From the NCBI GenBank assembly GCA_945860955.1, contig CAMATH010000030.1, forward strand, positions 1-64,000: a stretch of DNA of 64,000 nucleotides. Direction: 5' to 3'. The notes under the pieces are model-generated. The model was not told where the DNA came from. It did no database searches and was given only the letters and a program-made list of their open reading frames with translations. Shown in pieces: positions 29,071 to 39,734 of the stretch. The position numbers and the translations under genes were made by a program. How positions within the stretch are numbered: the first letter of the stretch is position 1; every line of letters starts with the position of its first letter. The stretch is from Planctomicrobium piriforme (GTDB lineage Bacteria; Planctomycetota; Planctomycetia; Planctomycetales; Planctomycetaceae).

Positions 29071-30825
29071 ATGAATTTGACGAACTGGTTATCGACATCC
29101 CTGGTCGCGGTGGCGCTTGGCGCCGTCATGGGATACAGCGTCGCGACAACCCAACCGGAAAAACCTGTCGAGAACAAGCCCGTCGTGGTCCGGCCGTTGA
29201 CCGAGGTTCTGACTCCCGACTCCGCTGACGAGACTCCCGCTGAAGCGGCGTGCTGTTCGAACAAACTCAGTCGGGGCGACCAGTTGGCGCTCGCGGGGCA
29301 CAACGAACTGGTGGCGGCGGCGCTGGCACAAACGGGCAAGAAGCCGAACTTCGTCTTCATCTGGGGGGACGACATCGGCGTTCACAACATCAGCGCGTAC
29401 AACCACGGGATCATGGGGTATCGCACCCCGAACATCGACCGGATCGCCAAAGAAGGGGCGCTCTTCACCGATTCCTACGCCCAGCAGAGTTGCACCGCCG
29501 GACGCGCGTCGTTCATTCTGGGACAGCACCCGTTCCGGACCGGGCTGCTCACCATCGGCATGCCGGGCAGCGATCATGGCATTCCCGACTGGTCTCCCAC
29601 CATCGCCGACCTGCTCAAGGAACAAGGTTACGCGACCGGCCAGTTTGGCAAGAACCATCTCGGTGATCGCGACAAGCACCTGCCGACCGCCCATGGTTTC
29701 GACGAATTCTTCGGCAACCTCTACCACCTGAACGCGGAAGAGGAGCCGGAAACATACTACTACCCGAAGGATCCTGAATTCCGCAAGAAATTCGGCCCGC
29801 GCGGCGTGTTGCACTGCTACGCCGACGGTCGGATCGAAGACACCGGCCCACTGACCCGCAAGCGGATGGAAACGATCGACGAAGAGGTGCACAAGTTCGC
29901 GATGGACTTCGTCGACCGCCAGGCGAAGGCTCAGAAGCCATTCTTCCTGTGGTACAACAGCACCCGTATGCACGTCTGGACCCGCCTCAAGAAGGAATCG
30001 GAAGGGAAGACGGGCATTGGTCTGTATCCGGACGGCATGGTGGAACACGACGGCTTCGTCGGGAATGTTCTGAAGAAACTCGACGATCTCGGCATCGCCG
30101 ACAACACCATTGTCGTTTACAGCACCGACAACGGTGCCGAAACCGGTTCGTGGCCCGACGGCGGAACGACACCCTTCCATGGGGAAAAGGGAACGACCTG
30201 GGAAGGGGGATTCCGGATTCCTCTCGTCGTCCGTTGGCCCGGCGTGATTAAGCCCGGCACGATCGACAACAGCATCATTTCGCAGGAAGACTGGATGCCG
30301 ACGATTCTGGCGGCGGCCGGGGAACCCAACGTCGTTGAGAAGCTCAAGAAGGGTTACAAGGCCAACGGCAAGACCTTCAAGATTCACGCCGACGGTTACA
30401 ACTTCCTTCCCTACCTCAAGGGGGAAGCGAAAGAACCTCCGCGTAAAGAGATCTACTACTTCGGCCAAGGCGGGGAGTTGAACGCCCTCCGCGTGCAGGA
30501 CTGGAAGATCCACTTCGCCGTCCAGCGCGGGAATATCGCGACCGGCGTTCGCGAAGTCCCCGGCTGGCCCCTGATCATCAACCTTCGTGCTGATCCTTAT
30601 GAAAAGGCTCCGCACGAAGGGGAAATGGGCTACCTCCGCTGGTACGCCGACAATCTCTGGACGTTCGTGCCCGCCCAGGCGTACATCAAGAAATTCCTGG
30701 CGACAATTCCCGACTACCCGTTCCAGCCGGGAAGCAGCCTGAACGCCGCTGGCATCAACTACCAGACGCTCAAGGCGGCGGAAGTGTTGAAGATGCTTGA
30801 GACGCTTTCTTCGCCGAAGAATTAG
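29071..30825 (+). CDS. Cys-type arylsulfatase
   Basis: 584-aa exported sulfatase, preceded by GGAGAG. Residues 1-26 are a hydrophobic export or anchor segment. The catalytic site is Cys141-Thr-Ala-Gly-Arg in QQSCTAGRASF, the CxAxR form recognised by the anaerobic sulfatase-maturating enzyme or FGE for conversion of Cys to formylglycine. Metal ligands Asp100/Asp101 are in FIWGDDIG and the later pair is in YSTDNGAE. FRTGLLTIGMPG, GKNHLGD and HGFDEFFGNLYHL follow family order. A CC pair near 61-62 could add a disulfide. It is followed directly by an intrinsic terminator, so the gene is monocistronic. The sulfated substrate is unknown. Confidence 0.94.
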   Translation: MNLTNWLSTSLVAVALGAVMGYSVATTQPEKPVENKPVVVRPLTEVLTPDSADETPAEAACCSNKLSRGDQLALAGHNELVAAALAQTGKKPNFVFIWGDDIGVHNISAYNHGIMGYRTPNIDRIAKEGALFTDSYAQQSCTAGRASFILGQHPFRTGLLTIGMPGSDHGIPDWSPTIADLLKEQGYATGQFGKNHLGDRDKHLPTAHGFDEFFGNLYHLNAEEEPETYYYPKDPEFRKKFGPRGVLHCYADGRIEDTGPLTRKRMETIDEEVHKFAMDFVDRQAKAQKPFFLWYNSTRMHVWTRLKKESEGKTGIGLYPDGMVEHDGFVGNVLKKLDDLGIADNTIVVYSTDNGAETGSWPDGGTTPFHGEKGTTWEGGFRIPLVVRWPGVIKPGTIDNSIISQEDWMPTILAAAGEPNVVEKLKKGYKANGKTFKIHADGYNFLPYLKGEAKEPPRKEIYYFGQGGELNALRVQDWKIHFAVQRGNIATGVREVPGWPLIINLRADPYEKAPHEGEMGYLRWYADNLWTFVPAQAYIKKFLATIPDYPFQPGSSLNAAGINYQTLKAAEVLKMLETLSSPKN

Positions 30826-30844
30826 TTCTTGAATGCTGTTTATG

Positions 30845-30879
30845 GAGAGGCAACCGCATGCGGGTGCCTCTCTTTTTTT
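30845..30879 (+). terminator. Intrinsic terminator of the sulfatase gene
   Basis: GAGAGGCA (30845-30852) pairs perfectly with TGCCTCTC (30865-30872), with an inner CCGC/GCGG extension around the loop, followed by seven T residues (30873-30879). It lies 20 nt past the sulfatase stop and is the clearest rho-independent terminator in the window. Confidence 0.93.
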
Positions 30880-30927
30880 GCGCACCACGCGATCTGAGAA
30901 GCATTGACGTTGCAGAGAAAGGTGCGA

Positions 30928-30997
30928 CGCAGAACTTGAGCCGTGCCCGTCAGATAGCGGTTAACGACTTCCGCTTCCTGACGGGCGCGGCTCTGCG
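30928..30997 (+). repeat. 70-nt REP-like long hairpin
   Basis: Nested complementary arms: CGCAGA (30928-30933) with TCTGCG (30992-30997); CCGTGCCCGTCAG with CTGACGGGCGCGG (one wobble); and AGCGG with CCGCT at the tip. It lies between the sulfatase terminator and the LssY_C gene and encodes nothing. It resembles a REP/BIME-type element; the RAYT remnant 3.6 kb away is a possible former mobiliser. Confidence 0.6.
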
Positions 30998-31079
30998 TAA
31001 ACACGTGGTTCCGTTCGTAGCTGCGAAGGTTCTTGAGGACTCTTGATGGGGCCGAAATCACACACCGGCACCGACTGTC

Positions 31080-31877
31080 TCACCGCGCGCTCGAAATCTG
31101 AATTTCATCCAAAGACAAACGTCCATCGGTGTGCCAGCGGTCACCACCACCGTTCTTCCCCTCACGCACTTTATGAAAGTCCTCGATATAAGACTGTTGT
31201 TTCAACTGTCCCGTCTTCAGTAAGTCGGCGGCGAGGTAATCGCGTTCCACGTCGATGTCACCATCGGTTTTGTGGGTGATCTGGCCTGTGGTATGGCTGA
31301 GTTCGACCCCTTTGTCGAAGATGGCCGCTCCCACCCACAATGGTCTGCCGTCGGCGTCAACCTTTTCCGATCGCCAGAATCGCACGTGGTGCCTTTGCCT
31401 GGGATTCGCGCCCACCGGCTGTTCAAACGCCAGATCCTGCTTGCGTCCCCACAGGTATAAATTGCTGACGGGAGCGGTCTCGTAGGGGTGTTTGAGAACG
31501 GTCGCCTCCGCGATTTCGAGGCAGCTTTTCAGCGTCAGCGGGTCCGACGGATACCACTTCGCCGCCACCAGAATCCGCATCACCTCGGTTTGCGTCCCGA
31601 CCAGCGCGAAATTCAGCGGGTCGCCCGGAATGTCGTTTTTCGTTTCGGTGATGTTCGGAAGGTCGGTGAGCGCGGGATGCCGGGTCTCGTACCGCCGCCA
31701 CAACAACGGGACGACGACGTACGCGATCACCAGGTAACTGGCCAGAAGTGTGATCCCCCATGTCGCCAGCCGACGATGCCTGGCCACCGGCTCAGCGACC
31801 AACCCGCCGGCAGAGTTTTCGGTGCTGAGATCGGGAGGGACCGGCGCGGGCTGATCAGGGTGCGGAGAGTCGACCAT
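31080..31877 (-). CDS. LssY_C domain membrane protein
   Basis: 265 aa from the ATG at 31877; an upstream ATG at 31895 is possible. A Pro-rich N-terminus is followed by one membrane segment (about 43-62, WGITLLASYLVIAYVVVPLLW). The remainder is an LssY C-terminal domain: PGDPLNFALVGTQTEVMRIL, AAKWYPSDPLTLKSCLEIA, HPYETAPVSNLYLWGRKQDLAFEQPVG, then RHHVRFWR and VGAAIFDKGVELS. The function of this domain is not established; it often occurs with PAP2 or DedA-type membrane proteins. It lies 122 nt downstream of the SNF2 gene on the same strand and converges on the sulfatase terminator. Confidence 0.82.
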   Translation of the reverse strand: MVDSPHPDQPAPVPPDLSTENSAGGLVAEPVARHRRLATWGITLLASYLVIAYVVVPLLWRRYETRHPALTDLPNITETKNDIPGDPLNFALVGTQTEVMRILVAAKWYPSDPLTLKSCLEIAEATVLKHPYETAPVSNLYLWGRKQDLAFEQPVGANPRQRHHVRFWRSEKVDADGRPLWVGAAIFDKGVELSHTTGQITHKTDGDIDVERDYLAADLLKTGQLKQQSYIEDFHKVREGKNGGGDRWHTDGRLSLDEIQISSAR

Positions 31878-31999
31878 CGAAATCCGGTAATTCAAGTGGG
31901 CTGGGAGAAATCGAGACCGAGAGAGTTTAGCAGTTTTGTCAGAGTGAACTCGATGGAACCGGGCTCCACAGCCGTCAGTCTCCGGAAGACTGTTCCCAC

Positions 32000-34746
<2,747 letters not shown>

Positions 34747-34747
<1 letters not shown>

Positions 34748-36711
34748 CACGGAGTACGTTTGCCGTCGATGGTGACCGCTTTGCCTGGGGCTCCGTCCCG
34801 CGATTCGAACGTGATCTCCAGCCGATCGAGCTTCTTGAGATCATCGAGCGCGATCGGTTTGCCATTGAGCAGCAGAACGCAATTCTCCCCGACAACGTAG
34901 GTGGTTTCTTTCGCATCATTGCCACGCAGCACCAGCTCGCGGGCACCGAGGTCGATTTTCATCATCACACCGCTGCCGCGCGGTCGGCGGGTCGCTTCCA
35001 CTGCGGTCACTTTCACATCGTAGGTGATCTCGACTCGATCATCGGGTTTCAAATCTCCCGGACCGAACGGCTTGCCGTCACCCGACTCTCCATCGATCGT
35101 CACCGGACATTCGTCGGCGAATTTCAGGTTTTCGATCAGTCCGAAGCGGTCGAGCCGAAGAAAGGTCGTGTCCTTTTCTGTGACCACTTCGGCGACAAAT
35201 CCATCCTGGCGTTGCGAGTGCAGGGCCGACAGCCGGATGATGCTCCGAGGCGCTTCGGGATTGCTGGACGGTAGGTGAGTGACTTCGACCTGGTCATGAG
35301 GATTCAGTTTTTCAAAGTCCACCGGCTTTCCATTCACCCGAAGATCGCCCGTTGTGGGAACAGTCATTTTGACGACTTCGGCACGCGGTTTCGCGTCAAT
35401 GGCAATATCCAATGTTCGAATTGACGGGTCGATCTTGTCAATTACTCCGGTACTTACGACCGGTCGACGAACCGCTACGGTCGCGCGCGTTTCACTCTTA
35501 TCAACGCGAAACGTGATTGCCACACGATCATCAGGCTTCAAGTCGGCAACTGCAAGGAATTCTCTTTTGTCATCCTCCCGACGAACGATCGGCTCTTTGC
35601 CCAGCGGCACGGTCGCGACCGCCCCATCGGGCAGAACGATCACCACCGCCATGTTCTCGCGCTGCACGCTCTGCACGATTCCCACCCGGTCGGCGGCCGC
35701 CATGGCTTGCGGGTCCGGATTGGAACCGCCGCCCGAGGGCATGAACAACATCGCCAATGACATGATCGCGCTGAACGCGAACGCGCCAATCAACAGCATC
35801 CGCCGACGTTTGTCGGGATTGGCCGGCTCGGGACGCTGGATCGTCGCGGACGATTCCTCTCCCCCTTTGACGACCTTGACGTCAATGTTGAGGTCGGACA
35901 GAGCCTGGTCCGCCGTCTGATACCGATTGGATTGCGATTTGGCGACAAGTTTCTGGATCGTTTTCGCCAGGTCGGCGGGAACGTCCTGCAGCACCCGCGA
36001 GATTTCCGGCAGTCGCCGGTCCGGGGCGGCGTGCCACATCATCCACGCCATCTGCCGATCGCGCCCTTGCGTGTTGAGCCCCGGAAACAGAGATTCAAAA
36101 TTCTCTCCCGCCAGCAGCTCATAGGCGGCGAATCCCAGGGAATACAGATCGCTCGCCGGCCCGACCTCGCCAAATTCGTCGGACACGACTTCGGGGGCCA
36201 TGTACTTGGTCGTTCCCTTGATGAGGCTTCCCGCTTCATCCGAGACACGCCGCGCGAGGCCGAAGTCCCCCAGCTTCACCCGGCGTCGGCGGTCGATCAT
36301 CATGTTGCTGGGTTTGATGTCGCCATGAACAATGCCGTGAGCGTGCAGAAACTTGAGCGCCCGCAGGCTGTGGGCGAGCGTGGTCCGCAATGCGTTGAGA
36401 TCCATCGGCCGACGCCCCGCGACCTTCGACAGATCGGACTGCATCAGTTCCATGATCAACCAGCCCCGATCACGCACCAGATCGTAAATCGTCACGATAT
36501 TGGGGTGCTGGAAACTGGCGAGCAGTTGCGCCTCGGCCCAGTAGCGTTCGAGCTGCAGCGGATCCGACAGATACTGTTCGTGGATCTGTTTGATCGCGAC
36601 GTCGCGCCCCAGCTCGACATCGCGGCCGCGGTACACGGTAGCGAAACTGCCGGAGGCGATCTTTTCGACAGGTTGATAACGGGGATGCGGTTGCACGAGG
36701 AGATCCTTCAA
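34747..36711 (-). CDS. Transmembrane Ser/Thr protein kinase with four extracytoplasmic repeats
   Basis: 654 aa. The cytoplasmic Hanks-type kinase occupies about 10-275: glycine loop ASGSFATVY, VAIK with Lys41, catalytic loop HGDIKPSN with Asp131 (Gly replaces the usual Arg, so a non-RD kinase), DFG at 149-151, and MAPE at 171-174. One membrane helix spans about 305-324 (MLLIGAFAFSAIMSLAMLFM). The remaining ~320 residues lie outside the cytoplasm and hold four related modules ending in DLKPDDRVAITF, LNPHDQVEVTH, DLKPDDRVEITY and LKKLDRLEITF, a DUF5666-like barrel pattern. It overlaps the FHA gene by 4 bp upstream and the SNF2 gene by 1 bp downstream. Confidence 0.92.
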
Positions 36712-37910
36712 TCGTCTGCCAGCAGGGCGGCGATCAACTCTTCCAGCCGACGATCGCTGCGCTTTGAAATGTCGTCGTAATCGTAGTCGACCCGGCCGGT
36801 GACTCCGCTGAATCGCTGCATTTTGTCTTTGGATTCCGAACGCAGCATGTTCAAGACCTTGTGCAGCTCGGCTTGCTCACCGGCGGAATCCCCGCGGGTG
36901 AACGCCTGGCGGGCGCGACGGAGCCCGAGCTGGTACGGGGCGAAAGAGGTGTCCCCCTCGGCACCGTAGTATTCCCGCAGCTCCTGCCGGGCGGCGGTCT
37001 TGTCGTGGGTCTGATTCGCGTTCGGAGCGTCATCCATGAACAGCATCACGAGTGTCATCGAGAGGCTGACGACCATCGCGCCGATCAGAACCAGCGGATT
37101 GGTCTCGCGTTTGGCGTTCTTCGCCGCCTCGGCCGCCGCCGACTCAACCAGTGCTAATTCCGGCAGTGTGCCGTCTCCCCCCAGTTTGACCAGCGCAGCA
37201 TCAGGGCCTTCGGCGATGAACTTCGCAGTCTGTCGCCCCTTCTTCTCAGCCGGTTTGCGCGGGCGGGGGACGCGGTCGCTCGAACCGGGGGGAGTCCCGG
37301 GAGCCTCAAATGGGGATTCCTCCTTCGCCGGGGCCCCAGTGGAGTCGGAAGCGGTTTTGGCCGCAGGCCCCGGTGCCGGCTTAACGGACGGAGCGGATGG
37401 AGGGTCGGCCTTGGCGGCCCCGCCCTCGGCCGGCGCAGGGCTGGCAGGAGGGACACCGCGACGTGGTTTTGCGGTCCCCGCTCGCGGAGGGGCTTTTACC
37501 GTCGGAACGGCGTTCCCCGTGCCAAACCCCTCCATCGTGGGTTGCAGGGTGATCGTACCGGTTTCCGAACCGACCACCGGCTCGGACTGATCGCCGTTGA
37601 AATGGGGATGAAGTTCGAACGTCAGCACGGTGAGCGGACTGATCCGGATCGACGCCTCCTCCGGGAGCCAGATCCAGCGTTCCGGTGGGACGGGCGTCTC
37701 GTCGATCTGCAATCCCGCCGGGTGGGCGGTCACAATCGCGTAACGTCCCTCGCGATGGACGATACTCGCGTGATGGTCTGCGATCCCTGGATCGGTGAGG
37801 ACAATTTCGTTGTCGGCACCCCGCCCGATGCGCACGAGTTCGGTCGCCAGAGGGAAAACCTGTCCCTGGTCGGGTCCGAATCGAACGGCAAGTCGCGCGG
37901 TTTGTTCCAT
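36708..37910 (-). CDS. Membrane protein with N-terminal FHA domain
   Basis: 400 aa. The FHA domain (about 1-100) reads phosphothreonine: RIGRGADNEIVL gives the GR strand and GIADHHASIVH the conserved His, though the usual Ser before it is replaced. A Pro/Ala-rich linker of about 100 residues follows (roughly 130-225). One membrane helix lies at 272-291 (LVLIGAMVVSLSMTLVMLF) with a ~110-residue tail that is helical and Arg-rich. The SLSMTLVMLFM stretch echoes MSLAMLFM in the adjacent kinase. Its last 4 bp overlap the start of the kinase gene, and it begins 9 nt after tadC. Kinase and FHA protein probably form one signalling unit. Confidence 0.88.
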   Translation of the reverse strand: MEQTARLAVRFGPDQGQVFPLATELVRIGRGADNEIVLTDPGIADHHASIVHREGRYAIVTAHPAGLQIDETPVPPERWIWLPEEASIRISPLTVLTFELHPHFNGDQSEPVVGSETGTITLQPTMEGFGTGNAVPTVKAPPRAGTAKPRRGVPPASPAPAEGGAAKADPPSAPSVKPAPGPAAKTASDSTGAPAKEESPFEAPGTPPGSSDRVPRPRKPAEKKGRQTAKFIAEGPDAALVKLGGDGTLPELALVESAAAEAAKNAKRETNPLVLIGAMVVSLSMTLVMLFMDDAPNANQTHDKTAARQELREYYGAEGDTSFAPYQLGLRRARQAFTRGDSAGEQAELHKVLNMLRSESKDKMQRFSGVTGRVDYDYDDISKRSDRRLEELIAALLADD

Positions 37911-37919
37911 GGGGCAATC

Positions 37920-38858
37920 TTAGCTCAGAAAGTCGGCGTACATAAAGCCGAGGATGAATGGTCCCAGAATGATCAGCACGGTTGACGCCATCACCAAAAC
38001 CGCCGGCAGGAGCATCTTGACCCCCGCCTCTCCCGCCACCGTTTCGGCTCGCTGGGTCCGCTTGATCCGCAGCACGTCGGCCTGTGTGCGGAAGATCCGG
38101 GCGAGCGGTGTACCCAGTTCCTCCCCCTGAATGATCGAGCCGATGATGCTGGTGATTTCATCATCGCACAGGCGGGTTCGCATCGAATCGAGTGCGGTGG
38201 TTCGTCCCCAGCCCATGTGAATCTCGGACAGCACCCGGCCGAACTCCTGGCCGACCGCGTGTTCGCCAAACTGATCAACCGCCTGTTCGAGGGCTTGAAG
38301 AAATGTCGACCCCGCCTCCATCAACAGAGTGAGCAGATCGAGCAAAAACGGCATCCGACGTTTGATCAAGACCAGTCGCCGTCGCGCCTGATTGGCCAGC
38401 CGGACGCGGAGCAGCCACGCGGTCATCAGGGTCATCACCAGCGCGAGAATCGCACCGGGCGGCCCCATCATTTCAAACGCCATGTACAAGTACGCGGGGA
38501 ACAGGAACAGCGCGATCAGTTCGAGTTTGCCCAGGTACTCCGAGGCGGTCCAGAAACGGGAAAAGCCGGCGGCCTGGATCTCTCGCTGGATGAACGGCAG
38601 AGACTCGCCGAACACGCCCCGGTTGAAACGCGCCAGAAGCTGGACCAGGGGATAGAACAGTCGATAAAGGCCATCCTGCTTGCGGAGCTCATTGATGCGA
38701 TTGACGTCGTAGCGCCATTCGAGATCCTGTTCGAGATCTTCGGAGTAGAGCGCGCGAACAAGAATATAGACCACGAGCGCAACCGCACCCCCAACCGCCA
38801 GGCTGGAAAGTAGCGGCAGGCCGAAGGAGGTTAGGAAGTCGTCAGCGGCGAGAAGCAT
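37920..38858 (-). CDS. tadC: Tad pilus inner-membrane protein TadC (GspF family)
   Basis: 312-aa polytopic protein with a type II secretion F domain; with TadB it forms the inner-membrane platform for the Tad (Flp) pilus motor. Hydrophobic segments lie near 18-37, 115-150 and at the C-terminus (about 283-308). The T2SSF core is PFLLDLLTLLMEAGSTFLQALEQAV, EFGRVLSEIHMGWGRTTALDSM, IIGSIIQGEELGTPLARIF and RAETVAGEAGVKMLLPAVL. It follows tadB by 26 nt and precedes the FHA gene by 9 nt. Confidence 0.93.
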   Translation of the reverse strand: MLLAADDFLTSFGLPLLSSLAVGGAVALVVYILVRALYSEDLEQDLEWRYDVNRINELRKQDGLYRLFYPLVQLLARFNRGVFGESLPFIQREIQAAGFSRFWTASEYLGKLELIALFLFPAYLYMAFEMMGPPGAILALVMTLMTAWLLRVRLANQARRRLVLIKRRMPFLLDLLTLLMEAGSTFLQALEQAVDQFGEHAVGQEFGRVLSEIHMGWGRTTALDSMRTRLCDDEITSIIGSIIQGEELGTPLARIFRTQADVLRIKRTQRAETVAGEAGVKMLLPAVLVMASTVLIILGPFILGFMYADFLS

Positions 38859-38884
38859 GGGGTTGGTTTGTCAGTTGTCAGTTG

Positions 38885-39730
38885 CTAGATGTCTGAGGCG
38901 AGGATGTATTGCGACCAGACGTAGGCGACGATGTCGAATACCAGCGAGACACTGAGAATGATCTGGCCGGGGACGGTGGTGAAGAGTCGGGAGGTGTTTT
39001 CCGGGTCGAGGACGAAGTAATACATCGCCAGAACCGCCAGCGGCGCGAGGGCCATATACAGCCCAGAAGTCCGCGCCTGGGCGGTTTCCGACAGGATCTT
39101 GCGTTCCAGCCGTTGCAGCTCCAACACCGATTGCGCGATCCGTTCGACCGTTTCATTCAGCCGGCCCCCCGACTCCCGGCTCGCCTGCATCGCCGCCGCG
39201 AACAGCGCGAAGTTCTCGCTCCGCAGGCGGATCCGCGTGTCTTCCAAAACCCGATCCAGAGGCTGTCCCATCTGGTATTCCCCGACCATCTGTCGAAACT
39301 CCTGACAGATGGGATTGGGGCACTGTTGCGCCAGAATCTCCAACGCTTGTCCCAGCGACAATCCCGCTTTGATGGAACTCGACAGCGTCACCATCGCGTC
39401 GGCGAGCTGATCTTCGATCTTCTGCCGACGTCGCTCGGCGAGTCGACGCACCACATACCACGGGACGCAAATCAACAGAACCGAAAACAGGATCGCAAAA
39501 ACCAAGCTTCCCGCGCCGATCAGAAACCCCAGGAACACTCCCGCGACGGCGACCAGCCAGATGAGAATCCAGCCGTGCAGACTGTGGGTATTCACCCGCA
39601 ACCGCCGCAGTTTGTCCCGGAGATCGGACTCGATGAACTCAACTCCCTGCCGAAAATAGTCGCGTCCCGTGAGCGGCAACAGGCCCACACTGATGCCGAC
39701 CAGGATCGAGGCGATGATCGCGATTTCCAT
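38885..39730 (-). CDS. tadB: Tad pilus inner-membrane protein TadB (GspF family)
   Basis: 281 aa. The ATG at 39730 lies 4 nt after the tadA stop, and its Shine-Dalgarno (AAGGG) is inside the end of tadA; the longer frame upstream is antisense or overlapping sequence. Membrane segments lie near 2-18, 55-95, 230-250 and 258-276. The T2SSF core reads QLADAMVTLSSSIKAGLSLGQALEILA, EFRQMVGEYQMGQPLDRVLED, FALFAAAMQASRESGGRLNETVERIA. It pairs with TadC as the platform for the TadA ATPase. Confidence 0.93.
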   Translation of the reverse strand: MEIAIIASILVGISVGLLPLTGRDYFRQGVEFIESDLRDKLRRLRVNTHSLHGWILIWLVAVAGVFLGFLIGAGSLVFAILFSVLLICVPWYVVRRLAERRRQKIEDQLADAMVTLSSSIKAGLSLGQALEILAQQCPNPICQEFRQMVGEYQMGQPLDRVLEDTRIRLRSENFALFAAAMQASRESGGRLNETVERIAQSVLELQRLERKILSETAQARTSGLYMALAPLAVLAMYYFVLDPENTSRLFTTVPGQIILSVSLVFDIVAYVWSQYILASDI

Positions 39731-39734
39731 CGGA

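Noticed and set aside
29089-30888. 599-codon minus-strand open frame
   Set aside because: Shadow of the sulfatase, which has the CTAGR active site and an intrinsic terminator.
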